Shown: positions 42,208 through 50,929, numbered from the stretch's first letter. The stretch: DNA of 64,000 nt from Rhodocista pekingensis (GCF_042665545.1 NZ_JBHTCM010000003.1:38801-102800); one strand, 5' to 3'. A program made the numbers and translations. The notes: generated from the letters alone by a model not told the origin.

Positions 42208-42693
42208 TCAGTCCTCCGTGAAGTCGCGCGGCCGGTCCGCGTGCAGGATCTTGCGCAGCCAGGGCGGCGGATTGCCCGACAGCATGGCCTGGACCCGCGC
42301 CAGCACGCTGTCGATCGGCTCCGGCGCCGGCAGCTTCAAGGGATGCATCCGCGCCGCCACGACCTTGGCCGCCGCCGGCCCGCCGATGGCGAGCACGAAC
42401 AGCAGGTGGCAGCCCTGGAGCGCCTCCACCTTGAGGCCGATCCGGTCGTCGCCGTCGCTGCGGTGGCTGCCGCTCTCGTCGGAGGTGTCGGAGAAGCCGA
42501 CCGCCTCCACGAACCGGCGGCCGTCCGCCGTCACGTCGTAGATGGCGAAGGTCCGGGCCGAGCCGAAATGGGCGTTCATGGACTTCATGTCCTGGGTGGC
42601 GATGGCGACGCGCAGCTTCCCCGCCGCCGGCGTGCGGCCGGCGGGGGCCGCGCTGTCGTCCGCCTCAATGAGCGCCAACCGACGCGCCGTCAT
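42208..42693 (-). CDS. nifX: NifX, FeMo-cofactor precursor carrier
   Basis: 161 residues with the NifX/NafY fold: KLRVAIATQDMKSMNAHFG at the start of the domain, DRIGLKVEALQGCHLLFVLAIGGPAAAKVV in essence, and the ending SGNPPPWLRKIL. It binds NifB-co and the VK-cluster during transfer between NifB, NifEN and NifDK. Its first 29 bp overlap the end of nifEN. Confidence 0.94.
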   Translation of the reverse strand: MTARRLALIEADDSAAPAGRTPAAGKLRVAIATQDMKSMNAHFGSARTFAIYDVTADGRRFVEAVGFSDTSDESGSHRSDGDDRIGLKVEALQGCHLLFVLAIGGPAAAKVVAARMHPLKLPAPEPIDSVLARVQAMLSGNPPPWLRKILHADRPRDFTED

Positions 42694-45439
42694 GGCCGCC
42701 TCCCTTTGTGTCGTGGTGGTGGGACCGGGCGCCGAGCAGCAGGTTCGCCGCCTCGAAGACCAGATCGCGGGTGCCGCGGTAGCCGACGCGGCGGAGATGC
42801 GCCGGGCCCAGCCGGTCGAAGACGGGGAAGCCGGCGCGCAGCAGCGGAATGCCCAGCCGCTCCGCCGCCTGCCGACCGTGCGCGGTGGTCGCCAGCAGGT
42901 CGGCGCCGGCCTCCCGCATCAGCGTCTCGCACAGGCCCAGATCGCCGACATGCACCGCCGGTGCCTCGATGCGGGCCAGCAGCGGCGAGCGGTCGGTGGA
43001 AGCGACGGCGACGCTGATCTCCGCCCCCAGGCTGCGGAACAGGCCGGACAGCGCATAGAGCAGGTCGGGGTCGCCGGCCAGGGCGACACGCCGCCCCTCC
43101 AGGTAGAAATGCCCGTCCAGCAGCGCGTCCTGAAGCTGGCTGCGCTGCCGCTTCAGCGACCGCGGCACCTCCCCGCCGGTAAGCTCCAGCAGGGCACGCA
43201 CCAGCCGGTCGGTGGCCCGGAGGCCGGTCAGCGAGGGCAGCAGGCGGAACGGCACCCCGGCCCGCCGCTCCAGCGCCTCGGCCGCGGCGCGCATCTGCTC
43301 GCCCACGGCAAGGGTCAGCCGGCCGCGGGCGAGGCCCGCCACATCCTCCACCGTCGCCCCGCCGTTGGTGGAGCCGGACCAGGCGTCGGGGATGTGGCCG
43401 TCCAGCGACCCGCCGATGTCCGGCACCACGACCGGGACCAGCCCGAAGGCCGCCACCATGTCGCGCAGCTCGTCGATGTCGGCGGCGGTCAGGTGGGAGC
43501 CGGGCAGGATGTTGACCTGCCGCGCATTGACCGCCCCCGGCGCTCCCGCCGGCACCATCTCCTCCACCATGGCGTGGACGGCCTTGCCCCAGCCCGTCTC
43601 GATGGCGCCGTCATAGTCGGGGGTGGAGACAAGGCAGATCCGGGTGTCGGCGAACTCCGGCCGGCGCTGCCGGATCAGCCGCAGGTCGCCCGCGATGTCC
43701 TCACCGCGCGTCTCCATCAGCGCCGTGGTGGCGATGCCGATGACGCGCGGCTTCGCCCGCTCCCGCAGATTGTGGATCGCCTGCTCCAGATTGTCGGCAC
43801 CGCCCAGGATCGTCGTCACCTCGTTCATCGCCGTCGTCTGGAGCGGGATGTTCTCGCGGAAGTGCCGGACCGCCAGCACCAGCGCGAAGCTGGTGCAGCC
43901 CTGGCTGCCGTGCAGCAGCGGCATGGCCCGGTCCAGCCCCATGAAGGCCAGCGCCGCCCCCAGCGGCTGCGAGGATTTCAGCGGGTTGCGGCTGTGCGCG
44001 GCCGTCGCCAGCCGGACCGGCGTCGTGCCGGGGGCCTCGTCCGGTTCGGCCCCGGAGCCGGGCTCCCACGGGGCGGGCGCCCGCACCTCGGCCCAGACGG
44101 GGTTGCCCAGCTCGGTGGCGAGATCGCGCACCAGCTCGACCAGCCCCGTATAGCCGGCATAGGGGCGGTGGCGCTCCTGGTTGATGTCCAGCCAGGGCGT
44201 CCGGGACTTCAGCGCCACGAACTGGCTGCGCCCGCCGGACAGCATGATGTCCGCCTCGCTCTCCTTGAGCATGCGGTACATCTCCTTCGGCGGGATGGTC
44301 TCGAAGGTGTGGGCGTCCTCGCCCATGATCTCCTGGATGCGGGCCTTGTCCTGCTCCGTGCTCTTGCGCACGGAGGTTCCGGTCACGACCATCCCCAGCT
44401 CCTGAAGGGCGGAGACGACGGACCAGGACTTCACCCCACCGGTGTAGAGCAGCACCCGCCGCCCCTCCACCGCCGGGCGGAAGACGGCGATGGCGCTACG
44501 GGCCTTCGCCTCCTCCTCCGCGATCAGGGCCTCGGTGCGCGCGATCAGGTCGGGCGGCGCACCGCGCTCCACCAGCAGGCGGGCGCAGGTGCGCAGCGCG
44601 GCCGAGGTGTCCTCGATGCCGTAGAAGGAGACCTCGGCATAGGGGATGCCCCAGCGCTCCTCCATCTTGCGCGCCACGTTGATCAGCGCCATGGAGCAGA
44701 TCATCAGGTTCAGCCGCGCCCGGTGGGCGCCGGCGATCTCGGCATAGCGCGCGTCGCCCGTCATCCGGGCCAGGATGCGGATGCCCAGGCGGCGGAACAG
44801 CGGCTCCACCTGCCACAGCTCCCCGGCCAGATTGAAGTCGCCGATGATGTTGATGTCGGTCGGGGTGGTGACCTCCGGTTCCATCGTCCCGATGACGTGA
44901 TCCAGCAGGGTCTCCCCCGCCAGCTTGTTGCCCAGGTTCTTGGAGCCGACGAAGCCCGGCACGTTGACGGGGATCACCGGCAGGCCGAAGCGCTCCGCCG
45001 CCGCCTTGCAGACCGCCTCCACATCGTCGCCGGTCAGGGCCGGCACGCAGGTCTGGTAGACGAAGACGGCGGCGGGGCGGTGCGCCTCGGCGATCTCCCG
45101 GATCGCCTTGAACAGCCGCTTCTCCCCGTTGCCCATGATGATGTCGAGTTCGGACAGATCGGTGGTGAAGCCGGTGCGGTAGAGCGTCGGCCCGGAGGAG
45201 AGCGAGCCGCGGTTGTCCCAGCCGTTGCCTTCGCAGGCCAGTGGTCCATGGACCAGATGGGCGGCGTCCGTGATCGGCTGCAACACGATCTTGGCGCCGT
45301 CGAAGGCGCAGCCGCCGGCGGCCGCCCCCGGCGTCAGCGGCTTGCCGCAGCCCTTGCGCCGGACCGTGGCGTCCTTCGCCCGGTTCCGGTCGCAGGCGGG
45401 TTCGTTGAAGACATCGGCCAGTTTGTCGGCAAGCGACAT
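42665..45439 (-). CDS. nifEN: NifE-NifN fusion protein (FeMo-cofactor scaffold)
   Basis: One uninterrupted frame of 924 residues. Residues 1 to about 450 are NifE: GCAFDGAKIVL, GPLACEGNGWDNRG, YQTCVPALTGDDVEA, and an ending AGYTGLVELVRDLATELG. Residues from about 484 to 924 are NifN: NPLKSSQPLGAALAFMGLD, HGSQGCTSFALVL, VSTPDYDGAIETGWG. A Gly/Pro/Ala/Glu-rich linker of about 33 residues joins them (about 43990-44090). The NifE and NifN cysteines expected to hold the bridging clusters are all kept, so it should be functional. Each half has about the usual length, so this is not a simple readthrough of truncated genes. I found no convincing internal start with a ribosome site for NifN. Confidence 0.93.
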   Translation of the reverse strand: MSLADKLADVFNEPACDRNRAKDATVRRKGCGKPLTPGAAAGGCAFDGAKIVLQPITDAAHLVHGPLACEGNGWDNRGSLSSGPTLYRTGFTTDLSELDIIMGNGEKRLFKAIREIAEAHRPAAVFVYQTCVPALTGDDVEAVCKAAAERFGLPVIPVNVPGFVGSKNLGNKLAGETLLDHVIGTMEPEVTTPTDINIIGDFNLAGELWQVEPLFRRLGIRILARMTGDARYAEIAGAHRARLNLMICSMALINVARKMEERWGIPYAEVSFYGIEDTSAALRTCARLLVERGAPPDLIARTEALIAEEEAKARSAIAVFRPAVEGRRVLLYTGGVKSWSVVSALQELGMVVTGTSVRKSTEQDKARIQEIMGEDAHTFETIPPKEMYRMLKESEADIMLSGGRSQFVALKSRTPWLDINQERHRPYAGYTGLVELVRDLATELGNPVWAEVRAPAPWEPGSGAEPDEAPGTTPVRLATAAHSRNPLKSSQPLGAALAFMGLDRAMPLLHGSQGCTSFALVLAVRHFRENIPLQTTAMNEVTTILGGADNLEQAIHNLRERAKPRVIGIATTALMETRGEDIAGDLRLIRQRRPEFADTRICLVSTPDYDGAIETGWGKAVHAMVEEMVPAGAPGAVNARQVNILPGSHLTAADIDELRDMVAAFGLVPVVVPDIGGSLDGHIPDAWSGSTNGGATVEDVAGLARGRLTLAVGEQMRAAAEALERRAGVPFRLLPSLTGLRATDRLVRALLELTGGEVPRSLKRQRSQLQDALLDGHFYLEGRRVALAGDPDLLYALSGLFRSLGAEISVAVASTDRSPLLARIEAPAVHVGDLGLCETLMREAGADLLATTAHGRQAAERLGIPLLRAGFPVFDRLGPAHLRRVGYRGTRDLVFEAANLLLGARSHHHDTKGGGHDGASVGAH

Positions 45440-45470
45440 GGGGGCCTCCGGCGGGCGCGGGGAAGGACCG

Positions 45471-45503
45471 GCAGGCCGGGCGGCGCCAGGGCGCCCGGCC
45501 TGC
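45471..45503 (-). promoter_or_regulatory. Hairpin between nifK and nifEN
   Basis: A perfect 12-bp stem (GCAGGCCGGGCG/CGCCCGGCCTGC) with a 9-nt loop in the 76-bp nifK-nifEN gap. No T run follows on the minus strand, so it is more likely an mRNA processing or stability element, or a partial terminator that lowers nifEN relative to nifHDK. Confidence 0.6.
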
Positions 45504-45515
45504 ACGGGTCAGCGC

Positions 45516-47054
45516 CTACCGCGTCAGATCGAAGGCGTAGTCCGTCGCCCCGGTGTCGCTGGAGTCGGCGTCCAGCGTCTCGAAGATCCGGTCCAGGATC
45601 TTCACCAGCACCGACAGGCCGCCCTGGTAGCCCATGATCGGGAAGCGGTGGTGATGGTGCCGGTCGAAGATCGGGAAGGTCAGCCGGATCAGCGGCGTGC
45701 CGGTGTCCCGCTCCAGATACTTGCCGTAGGAGTTGCCGATCATCAGATCGACCTTCTCCGTGAACAGGAACGAGCGCAGGTGCCAGAGGTCCTTGCCGGC
45801 CCAGACGTTGCAGCCCTTACCGTAGGGCGACGAGGCCAGCAGGGTGTGCATCTGCTCCTCCCACGCCTTGTTGCCGTTGGTGGCAAGGCAGTGGACCGGC
45901 TCGCCGCCCGTCTCCAGGACGAAGCGGGCCATGGCGTAGACGAAGTCCGGATCGCCGAAGATCGCGTACTTCTTGCCGTGCAGGTAGGACTGGCTGTCGG
46001 CGATGGCGTCCACCAGCCGGCCGCGCTCCAGCCGGAGCTGCTCGGGGATGCCCTTGCCGGCCAGCCGCGCCACCTCCATCAGGAACTCGTCGGTGGCGGA
46101 GACGCCCAGCGGATAGTGGAACGCCTTCACCTGCTGGCCCTTGCCCTCCACATACTCCAGCGTCTTGCGCGTGCAGTATTCCTGGAGCGACAGGGTGGCC
46201 TTGGCGTTCAGCGCCGCCCGCACCTCCTCCAGCTTCGTGCCGCCGGCGAACATGCGGAACTCGCCGTCCGAGGGCGTATCGAACTGGTCGGAGGTGTCGG
46301 CCAGGATCGTCGCCTTCACCCCCATCAGCCCCAGCATCCGCTTCAGCTCGCGGATGTTGCCGACGCAGAAGCCGTCGAAGCCGGGAATGATGTTGATGCG
46401 GTCGGTGTGGACGTGCTCCCGGTCCTTCCAGAAGTTCTCCAGGATGCCCTTCACCATCACGTCGTAGCCATCGACATGGCTGCCGACGAAGGCGGGGGTA
46501 TGGGCGTAGGGCACGTCGAAGTCCTGGGGCACGGAGCCCTTGACCTTGGCGTTCGTGATGAAGGCCTGGAGGTCGTCGCCGATGACCTCGGCCATGCAGG
46601 TCGTGGACACGGCGATCATCTTCGGCGCGTAGAGGGCATAGGCGTTCGCCAGCCCGTCGATCATGTTGTTCAGGCCGCCGAACACCGCGGCATCCTCCGT
46701 CATCGACGAGGAGACGGCCGAGCACGGCTCCTTGAAGTGGCGGGACAGGTGCGAACGGTAGTAGGCGACGCAGCCCTGGGAACCGTGGACGAAGGACAGC
46801 GTGCCCTCGAACCCGGCGGCGGCGAACACCGCCCCCAGCGGCTGGCAGGCCTTGGCCGGGTTGATGCTCAGGGCCTGGCGGGCGAGGTTCTTCTCCCGGT
46901 ACTCCCAGGACTTCGTCCATTCGCCGATCTGCACGACCTTCTGGTCGGGATGGCCGCACTCGAACTCGGCCTTCTTGCGGGCGAACATCTCCTGATATTC
47001 GGGCTCGCGGAACAGCCGGGCGTAGTCGAGCACCGTCTCAGCGGACTGGGGCAT
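45516..47054 (-). CDS. nifK: Nitrogenase molybdenum-iron protein beta chain
   Basis: 512 residues. The P-cluster ligands fall exactly at C70 (NPAKACQPLG), C95 (HGSQGCVAYYR) and C153 (STTCMAEVIGDD), the numbering known from Azotobacter NifK. Family-typical PGFDGFCVGN and FPIFDRHHHHRFPIMGYQGG are present. With NifD it forms the alpha2-beta2 dinitrogenase. It is 42 bp downstream of nifD. Confidence 0.98.
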   Translation of the reverse strand: MPQSAETVLDYARLFREPEYQEMFARKKAEFECGHPDQKVVQIGEWTKSWEYREKNLARQALSINPAKACQPLGAVFAAAGFEGTLSFVHGSQGCVAYYRSHLSRHFKEPCSAVSSSMTEDAAVFGGLNNMIDGLANAYALYAPKMIAVSTTCMAEVIGDDLQAFITNAKVKGSVPQDFDVPYAHTPAFVGSHVDGYDVMVKGILENFWKDREHVHTDRINIIPGFDGFCVGNIRELKRMLGLMGVKATILADTSDQFDTPSDGEFRMFAGGTKLEEVRAALNAKATLSLQEYCTRKTLEYVEGKGQQVKAFHYPLGVSATDEFLMEVARLAGKGIPEQLRLERGRLVDAIADSQSYLHGKKYAIFGDPDFVYAMARFVLETGGEPVHCLATNGNKAWEEQMHTLLASSPYGKGCNVWAGKDLWHLRSFLFTEKVDLMIGNSYGKYLERDTGTPLIRLTFPIFDRHHHHRFPIMGYQGGLSVLVKILDRIFETLDADSSDTGATDYAFDLTR

Positions 47055-47096
47055 CGTCGTTGCCTCCTCTCATATGGCAGGCCGTCTCGGGGCGCG

Positions 47097-48599
47097 TCAC
47101 TCGGCGGCGGCCGGCATGACGTCCCAGGGCGCCTTGAAGAGGCCCCAGACGGGATTGTTGATGGCGAGGTCCATGTCGCGGGCGAAGATGGCGAAGCCGT
47201 CATAGCCGTGATACGGGCCCGAATAGTCCCAGGAGTGCATCTGCCGGAACGGGATGCCCATCTTCTGGACCGGGTACTTCTCCTTGATGCCGGAGCCGAC
47301 CAGATCGGGGCGGACGCCCTCGATGAACTTCTCCAGCTCGTAGCCGGTCACGTCGTCGTAGATCAGCGTGCCGTTCTTCACGTAATGGCCGGTGCGCTGG
47401 TAGTCGTCGCTGTGGGCGAACTCGTAGCCCGTGCCGACGATCTCCATGCCCAGGTCCTCGTAGGCCGTGATGACGTGGCGGGGACGCAGGCCGCCGACAT
47501 AGAGCATGACCGTCTTGCCCTCCAGCCGGGGCCGGTACTTGGCGATCACGGCATCGACCAGCGGCCGGTACTTGGCGATCACCGCCTCGCACCGGTCCAT
47601 GATCTCCGGCCCGAAGTGGCGGGCGATGGTGCGCAGGCTCTGCTCGATCTGGGTCGGGCCGAAGAAGTTGTATTCTTCCCAGGGGATGCCGTGCTTCTCC
47701 TCCATGTGCCGGCAGATGTAGTTCATCGACCGGTAGCAGTGGATCAGGTTCAGCCGGGCCTTGGGCGCCCGCTCGATCTCGGCCAGGGTGGCATCGCCGG
47801 ACCAGGCGCCGATGACCCGCAGGCCCATCTCCTCCAGGAGGATGCGCGAGGCCCAGGCATCGCCGCCGATGTTGTAGTCGCCGATGATGTTGACGTCGTT
47901 CGGGCCGGCCTCGAAGGCGATCTCCTTCTTGTCCAGCACCCAGTCGCGGATCACGTCGTTGGCGATGTGGTGGCCGAGCGACTGGGAGACGCCGCGGAAC
48001 CCCTCGCAGCGCACGGGCACGATGGTCTTGCCGTGCTCCTTGTTCTTCTTCTTGGCGACGGCCTCGATGTCGTCGCCGATCAGGCCGATCGGGCATTCCG
48101 ACTGGATGGAGATGCCGTTGGCGAGCGGGAACAGGTCCACGATCTCGTCGATCAGCTTCTCCAGCTTCTTGTCGCCGCCGAAGACAATGTCCTTTTCCTG
48201 GAAGTCCGAGGTGAACTGCATCGTGACGAAGCTGTCCACCCCGGTCGTCCCGGTATAGTAGTTGCGCCGCTGGCTCCAGCTGTAGTGGCCGCAGCCGACG
48301 GGGCCATGGCTGATGTGGACCATGTCCTTCACCGGACCCCAGACCACGCCCTTGGAGCCGGCATAGGCGCAGCCGCGGATGGTCATGACGCCGGGGATCG
48401 ACTTGATGTTCGACTTGACGTCGCACTCGGTCACCGGCTGGTCGGTATCCGCCACCTCCTCGCCCGGTGCGGCGACGGCCAGATGCTTGCGGCGGCGCTT
48501 GGCCGACTTCTCGGGATAGCGGGCGAGGACGTCCTCGATCAGCCTGGTGTTGAACTCGGCCTGACCGTCTTCCCGGCCGCTCGGCAACGTGGTTTCCAT
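47097..48599 (-). CDS. nifD: Nitrogenase molybdenum-iron protein alpha chain
   Basis: 500 residues. P-cluster ligands C77 (RGCAYAGSKG), C103 (GPVGCGHYS) and C169 (SECPIGLIGDD). FeMo-cofactor ligands C288 (LIHCYRSMNYI) and H455 (RQMHSWDYSGPYHG), with GLRPRHVITAYEDLGM between. Residues 339-349 and 350-360 are a tandem duplication (AVIAKYRPLVD, AVIAKYRPRLE), caused by a 33-bp periodic DNA repeat. Together with an N-terminus slightly longer than in some relatives, this makes the protein long for an alphaproteobacterial NifD. Confidence 0.98.
   Translation of the reverse strand: METTLPSGREDGQAEFNTRLIEDVLARYPEKSAKRRRKHLAVAAPGEEVADTDQPVTECDVKSNIKSIPGVMTIRGCAYAGSKGVVWGPVKDMVHISHGPVGCGHYSWSQRRNYYTGTTGVDSFVTMQFTSDFQEKDIVFGGDKKLEKLIDEIVDLFPLANGISIQSECPIGLIGDDIEAVAKKKNKEHGKTIVPVRCEGFRGVSQSLGHHIANDVIRDWVLDKKEIAFEAGPNDVNIIGDYNIGGDAWASRILLEEMGLRVIGAWSGDATLAEIERAPKARLNLIHCYRSMNYICRHMEEKHGIPWEEYNFFGPTQIEQSLRTIARHFGPEIMDRCEAVIAKYRPLVDAVIAKYRPRLEGKTVMLYVGGLRPRHVITAYEDLGMEIVGTGYEFAHSDDYQRTGHYVKNGTLIYDDVTGYELEKFIEGVRPDLVGSGIKEKYPVQKMGIPFRQMHSWDYSGPYHGYDGFAIFARDMDLAINNPVWGLFKAPWDVMPAAAE
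47530..47582 (-). repeat. 33-bp-period in-frame duplication within nifD
   Basis: An identical 20-bp run occurs at 47530-47549 and 47563-47582, a period of 33 bp or 11 codons. The inter-repeat parts have diverged (LVD against RLE), so it is not a very recent copy or an assembly stutter. Confidence 0.9.
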
Positions 48600-48668
48600 G
48601 GTTGGGGCTCCTTGGTCGGGGGACAGGGGCCCGGGGCGGCCGGATGGCCCGCGCCGGTCCGTCCGGGA

Positions 48669-49568
48669 TCAGCCGGCGACGGCGGTGGCGGCTTCCTTGG
48701 CCTGGAGTTCGGCGAGCTGCTGCTCTTCGGTCTTCATGATGCCGAACTCGATCAGCATGTCCTCCAGCTCCTCCATGGTGATGGGGGTGGGGATGACGCC
48801 CTTGCCGGAATTCTCGTGGATCTTGCGGGCCAGCTCGCGGTACTCCGCGGCCTGCTTGCTGTCCGGGGCGTACTGGATGACCGTCTGGCGGCGCAGCTCG
48901 GCGTGCTGCACGATGTTGTCGCGCGGCACGAAGTGGATCAGCTTGCAGCCCAGCCGCGCGGCCAGCGCCTCGGCCAGCTCCAGCTCCTTGTCGGTCTTGC
49001 GCTCGTTGCAGATCAGCCCGCCCAGGCGCACGCCGCCGCTGTGGGCGTATTTCAGGATGCCCTTGGCGATGTTGTTGGCGGCATAGAGCGCCATCATCTC
49101 GCCGGACATGACGATGTAGATCTCCTGGGCCTTGTTCTCGCGGATCGGCATGGCGAAGCCGCCGCAGACCACGTCGCCCAGCACGTCGTAGGACACATAG
49201 TCCACGTCGTCGTAGGCGCCGTTCTCCTCCAGGAAGTTGATGGCGGTGATGACGCCGCGCCCGGCGCAGCCGACGCCCGGCTCGGGGCCGCCGGACTCGG
49301 TGCACTTGATGCCCTTGTAGCCAACCTTCAGCACGTCCTCCAGCTCCAGGTCCTCGACCGAGCCGGCCTGGGCGGCGAGGTGGAGCACGGTGTCCTGGAG
49401 CTTGGTGTTCAGGATCAGGCGCGTGCTGTCGGCCTTGGGGTCGCAGCCGACGATCAGGATCTTCTGGCCCATCTCGACCAGGGCGGCGAGGGTGTTCTGG
49501 GAGGTGGTGGACTTGCCGATGCCGCCCTTGCCGTAGAAGGCGATCTGGCGGAGCTTGTTGCGGGCCAT
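48669..49568 (-). CDS. nifH: Nitrogenase iron protein
   Basis: 299 residues. ATP-dependent reductase that passes electrons to NifDK. P-loop GKGGIGKS (13-20), the cluster ligands C101 (GVGCAGRGV) and C135 (VVCGGFAMP). R104 is the residue ADP-ribosylated by DraT in relatives; no draT or draG gene is in the window. First gene of the nifHDK-EN-X unit, with a sigma-54 promoter about 75 bp upstream. Confidence 0.99.
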   Translation of the reverse strand: MARNKLRQIAFYGKGGIGKSTTSQNTLAALVEMGQKILIVGCDPKADSTRLILNTKLQDTVLHLAAQAGSVEDLELEDVLKVGYKGIKCTESGGPEPGVGCAGRGVITAINFLEENGAYDDVDYVSYDVLGDVVCGGFAMPIRENKAQEIYIVMSGEMMALYAANNIAKGILKYAHSGGVRLGGLICNERKTDKELELAEALAARLGCKLIHFVPRDNIVQHAELRRQTVIQYAPDSKQAAEYRELARKIHENSGKGVIPTPITMEELEDMLIEFGIMKTEEQQLAELQAKEAATAVAG

Positions 49569-49638
49569 GGGAGCGCTCCTGTCTGGTGTCGCATACCGTC
49601 ATGCGGGCCGCGCCATCGGCGGCACGGACCCTGGAAGA

Positions 49639-49653
49639 GCAACCCCCATGCCA
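49639..49653 (-). promoter_or_regulatory. Sigma-54 promoter of nifH operon
   Basis: Minus strand TGGCAT, 5 bp, TTGC. The 71 bp to the nifH ATG leave a leader of about 60 nt. An AT-rich patch (49680-49700, containing ATTGTTTTTCAAAG) lies between promoter and activator site and is where IHF would bend the DNA; the IHF match is only partial. Confidence 0.92.
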
Positions 49654-49744
49654 AGCGGGTCCACCCCTGGACCAGCCCGATACAATCATTGTTTTTCAAA
49701 GACTTGCCGAAAGAGCCACGGACCGATGGCGGCTGTCGGGCCGT

Positions 49745-49760
49745 TGTCGCAAACGCGACA
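49745..49760. promoter_or_regulatory. NifA upstream activator site of nifH
   Basis: TGT-N10-ACA with nearly symmetric TGTCGC and GCGACA arms, about 92 bp upstream of the -24 element. I see only one full site here, against two at iscA/nifQ and nifV. Confidence 0.85.
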
Positions 49761-49803
49761 AACGTCGGACATTGGGCGGGACCCGCAGCAGCCGACCGCC
49801 GCA

Positions 49804-49836
49804 AAGAAAAACGCCGGCGCTGGGGGGCGCCGACGT
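49804..49836 (-). terminator. Intrinsic terminator after the DUF2478 gene
   Basis: On the minus strand a 10-bp stem (ACGTCGGCGC/GCGCCGGCGT, one G-T wobble) with a CCCCCA loop, followed by TTTTTCTTT. It insulates the nifH control region from the upstream gene. Confidence 0.88.
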
Positions 49837-49884
49837 GTCGAGGGGAACAGGGGAACGGAACGGATCAAAAGCCGGGGACAGGGA

Positions 49885-50493
49885 TCAGGCGTTGAGACCC
49901 TGCCAGGGCTCACGGCCCATGGCGGCGAGCGGCGGCAGCCGGCGCCGGCGGCGTCCGTCCTGCCACCAGTCATGCAGGACGGAGAGCCGGGGATAGAGCA
50001 GGGTGCCGCGGCCGCCGGAGAAGGCCATCCAGGCTTCCACCGTGCTGCGCTTCACCGCCGTCAGGACGGGCACCCCGGCCATCGCCGCCCGGGCGATCTC
50101 GTCGCGCAGGCCGCCGCCCGAGGCTTCCTGCTTGCCGAAGCGGGAGACGAAGACCAGATCGGGCGCGGCCAGCGTCGCCATCCGGACCCGCAGCGACGCC
50201 GCCAGCAGGCGCGCGGGATCGAGCCGGCAACTGCTGGCCCCGGGACCGAGATCCTGGCAGATGCGGATCACCTCGTTGCTGCCGACGTCCAGCACCTGCA
50301 TCAGGGCGCGCGGGCCGCAGCCCTCTGGCCCCGGCGGAAGCTGCACGACACCGCCGATGCGCTCACCGGCGGCGGACAGCTCCGCCGCGAACTGGCCCAT
50401 CAGCAGATCGACGTTGACGCCGCTGTCATAGACGATGGCGGCCAGCGCCCAGGGATTGAAGAAGTCGGTGTCGTCCAGTTCGGTCACGGCCAT
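49885..50493 (-). CDS. DUF2478 protein, nif- and molybdenum-associated
   Basis: 202 residues with the DUF2478 outline: AAIVYDSGVNVDLLMGQFAAEL at the N-terminus, GGVVQLPPGPEGCGPRALMQVLD, then PDLVFVSRFGKQEASGGGLRDEI and AGVPVLTAVKRS. The family is related to nucleotide-binding proteins and is often found beside molybdate-transport or nif genes, but no Walker motif is obvious here. Biochemical role unknown. Start at 50493 chosen by homology; an upstream extension would enter the divergent promoter region. Its neighbour on the other side is a molybdate-binding Mop protein. Confidence 0.72.
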   Translation of the reverse strand: MAVTELDDTDFFNPWALAAIVYDSGVNVDLLMGQFAAELSAAGERIGGVVQLPPGPEGCGPRALMQVLDVGSNEVIRICQDLGPGASSCRLDPARLLAASLRVRMATLAAPDLVFVSRFGKQEASGGGLRDEIARAAMAGVPVLTAVKRSTVEAWMAFSGGRGTLLYPRLSVLHDWWQDGRRRRRLPPLAAMGREPWQGLNA

Positions 50494-50719
50494 GTCGGCT
50501 CTCCCTGCTGCGTGCGGACGGTGTCCGGGGGTGACTGTCGCGGTTGCCTCATTTCCAGGCAACCCCTTGATCCGGCGTAAAATTGACCCGCGACCGGGGC
50601 GACCGCGGACTTGCCAGGACATCCCGGCGGTTGCATGCTGGCGGGCGCAGCCCCGGCTGCCCGCGCCATCGTCGCTGGCATCGTTCCAGCCCTTGCCCCT
50701 GACGGGAGATCAAGCCGCC

Positions 50720-50929
50720 ATGAGACTGTCCGCCCGCAACCAGATGCCCGGAACCGTCGTCGCCGTCACCCGCGGCGCCACCACCAGCCATGTGAAGATC
50801 GAAGTGGCGGCCGGCATGATCATCACCGCCGCCATCACGAACGAGGCCGCGGAGGAGCTGGGCATCGCCGTGGGCCGCAAGGCGACGGCGATCATCAAGG
50901 CATCCGACGTGCTGGTCGGGATGGAGTGA
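50720..50929 (+). CDS. Molbindin-like Mop/TOBE protein
   Basis: 69 residues, a single Mop domain: MRLSARNQMPGTVVAVTRGATTSHVKI in essence, then ITNEAAEELGIAVGRKATAIIKASDVLVG. Such proteins form hexamers that bind and store molybdate in the cytoplasm, a natural partner for FeMo-cofactor synthesis by NifQ and NifEN. Divergent from the DUF2478 gene, convergent with the SIR2-like gene. No clear NifA or sigma-54 site was found before it. Confidence 0.92.
   Translation: MRLSARNQMPGTVVAVTRGATTSHVKIEVAAGMIITAAITNEAAEELGIAVGRKATAIIKASDVLVGME

Noticed and set aside
43980..44090. An internal start that would make NifN a separate protein
   Set aside because: The only candidate start codon (GTG in WAEVRAP) lacks a ribosome-binding sequence and lies before a linker unlike any NifN N-terminus; fusion is the simpler reading.
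45213..49895. A 1560-codon plus-strand frame opposite nifHDK
   Set aside because: Shadow of the nif structural genes; no family features.
50521..50580. A GCAA run before the DUF2478 gene as a possible sigma-54 promoter
   Set aside because: Spacing to any GG/CC pair is off by one base and the -24 box does not match.
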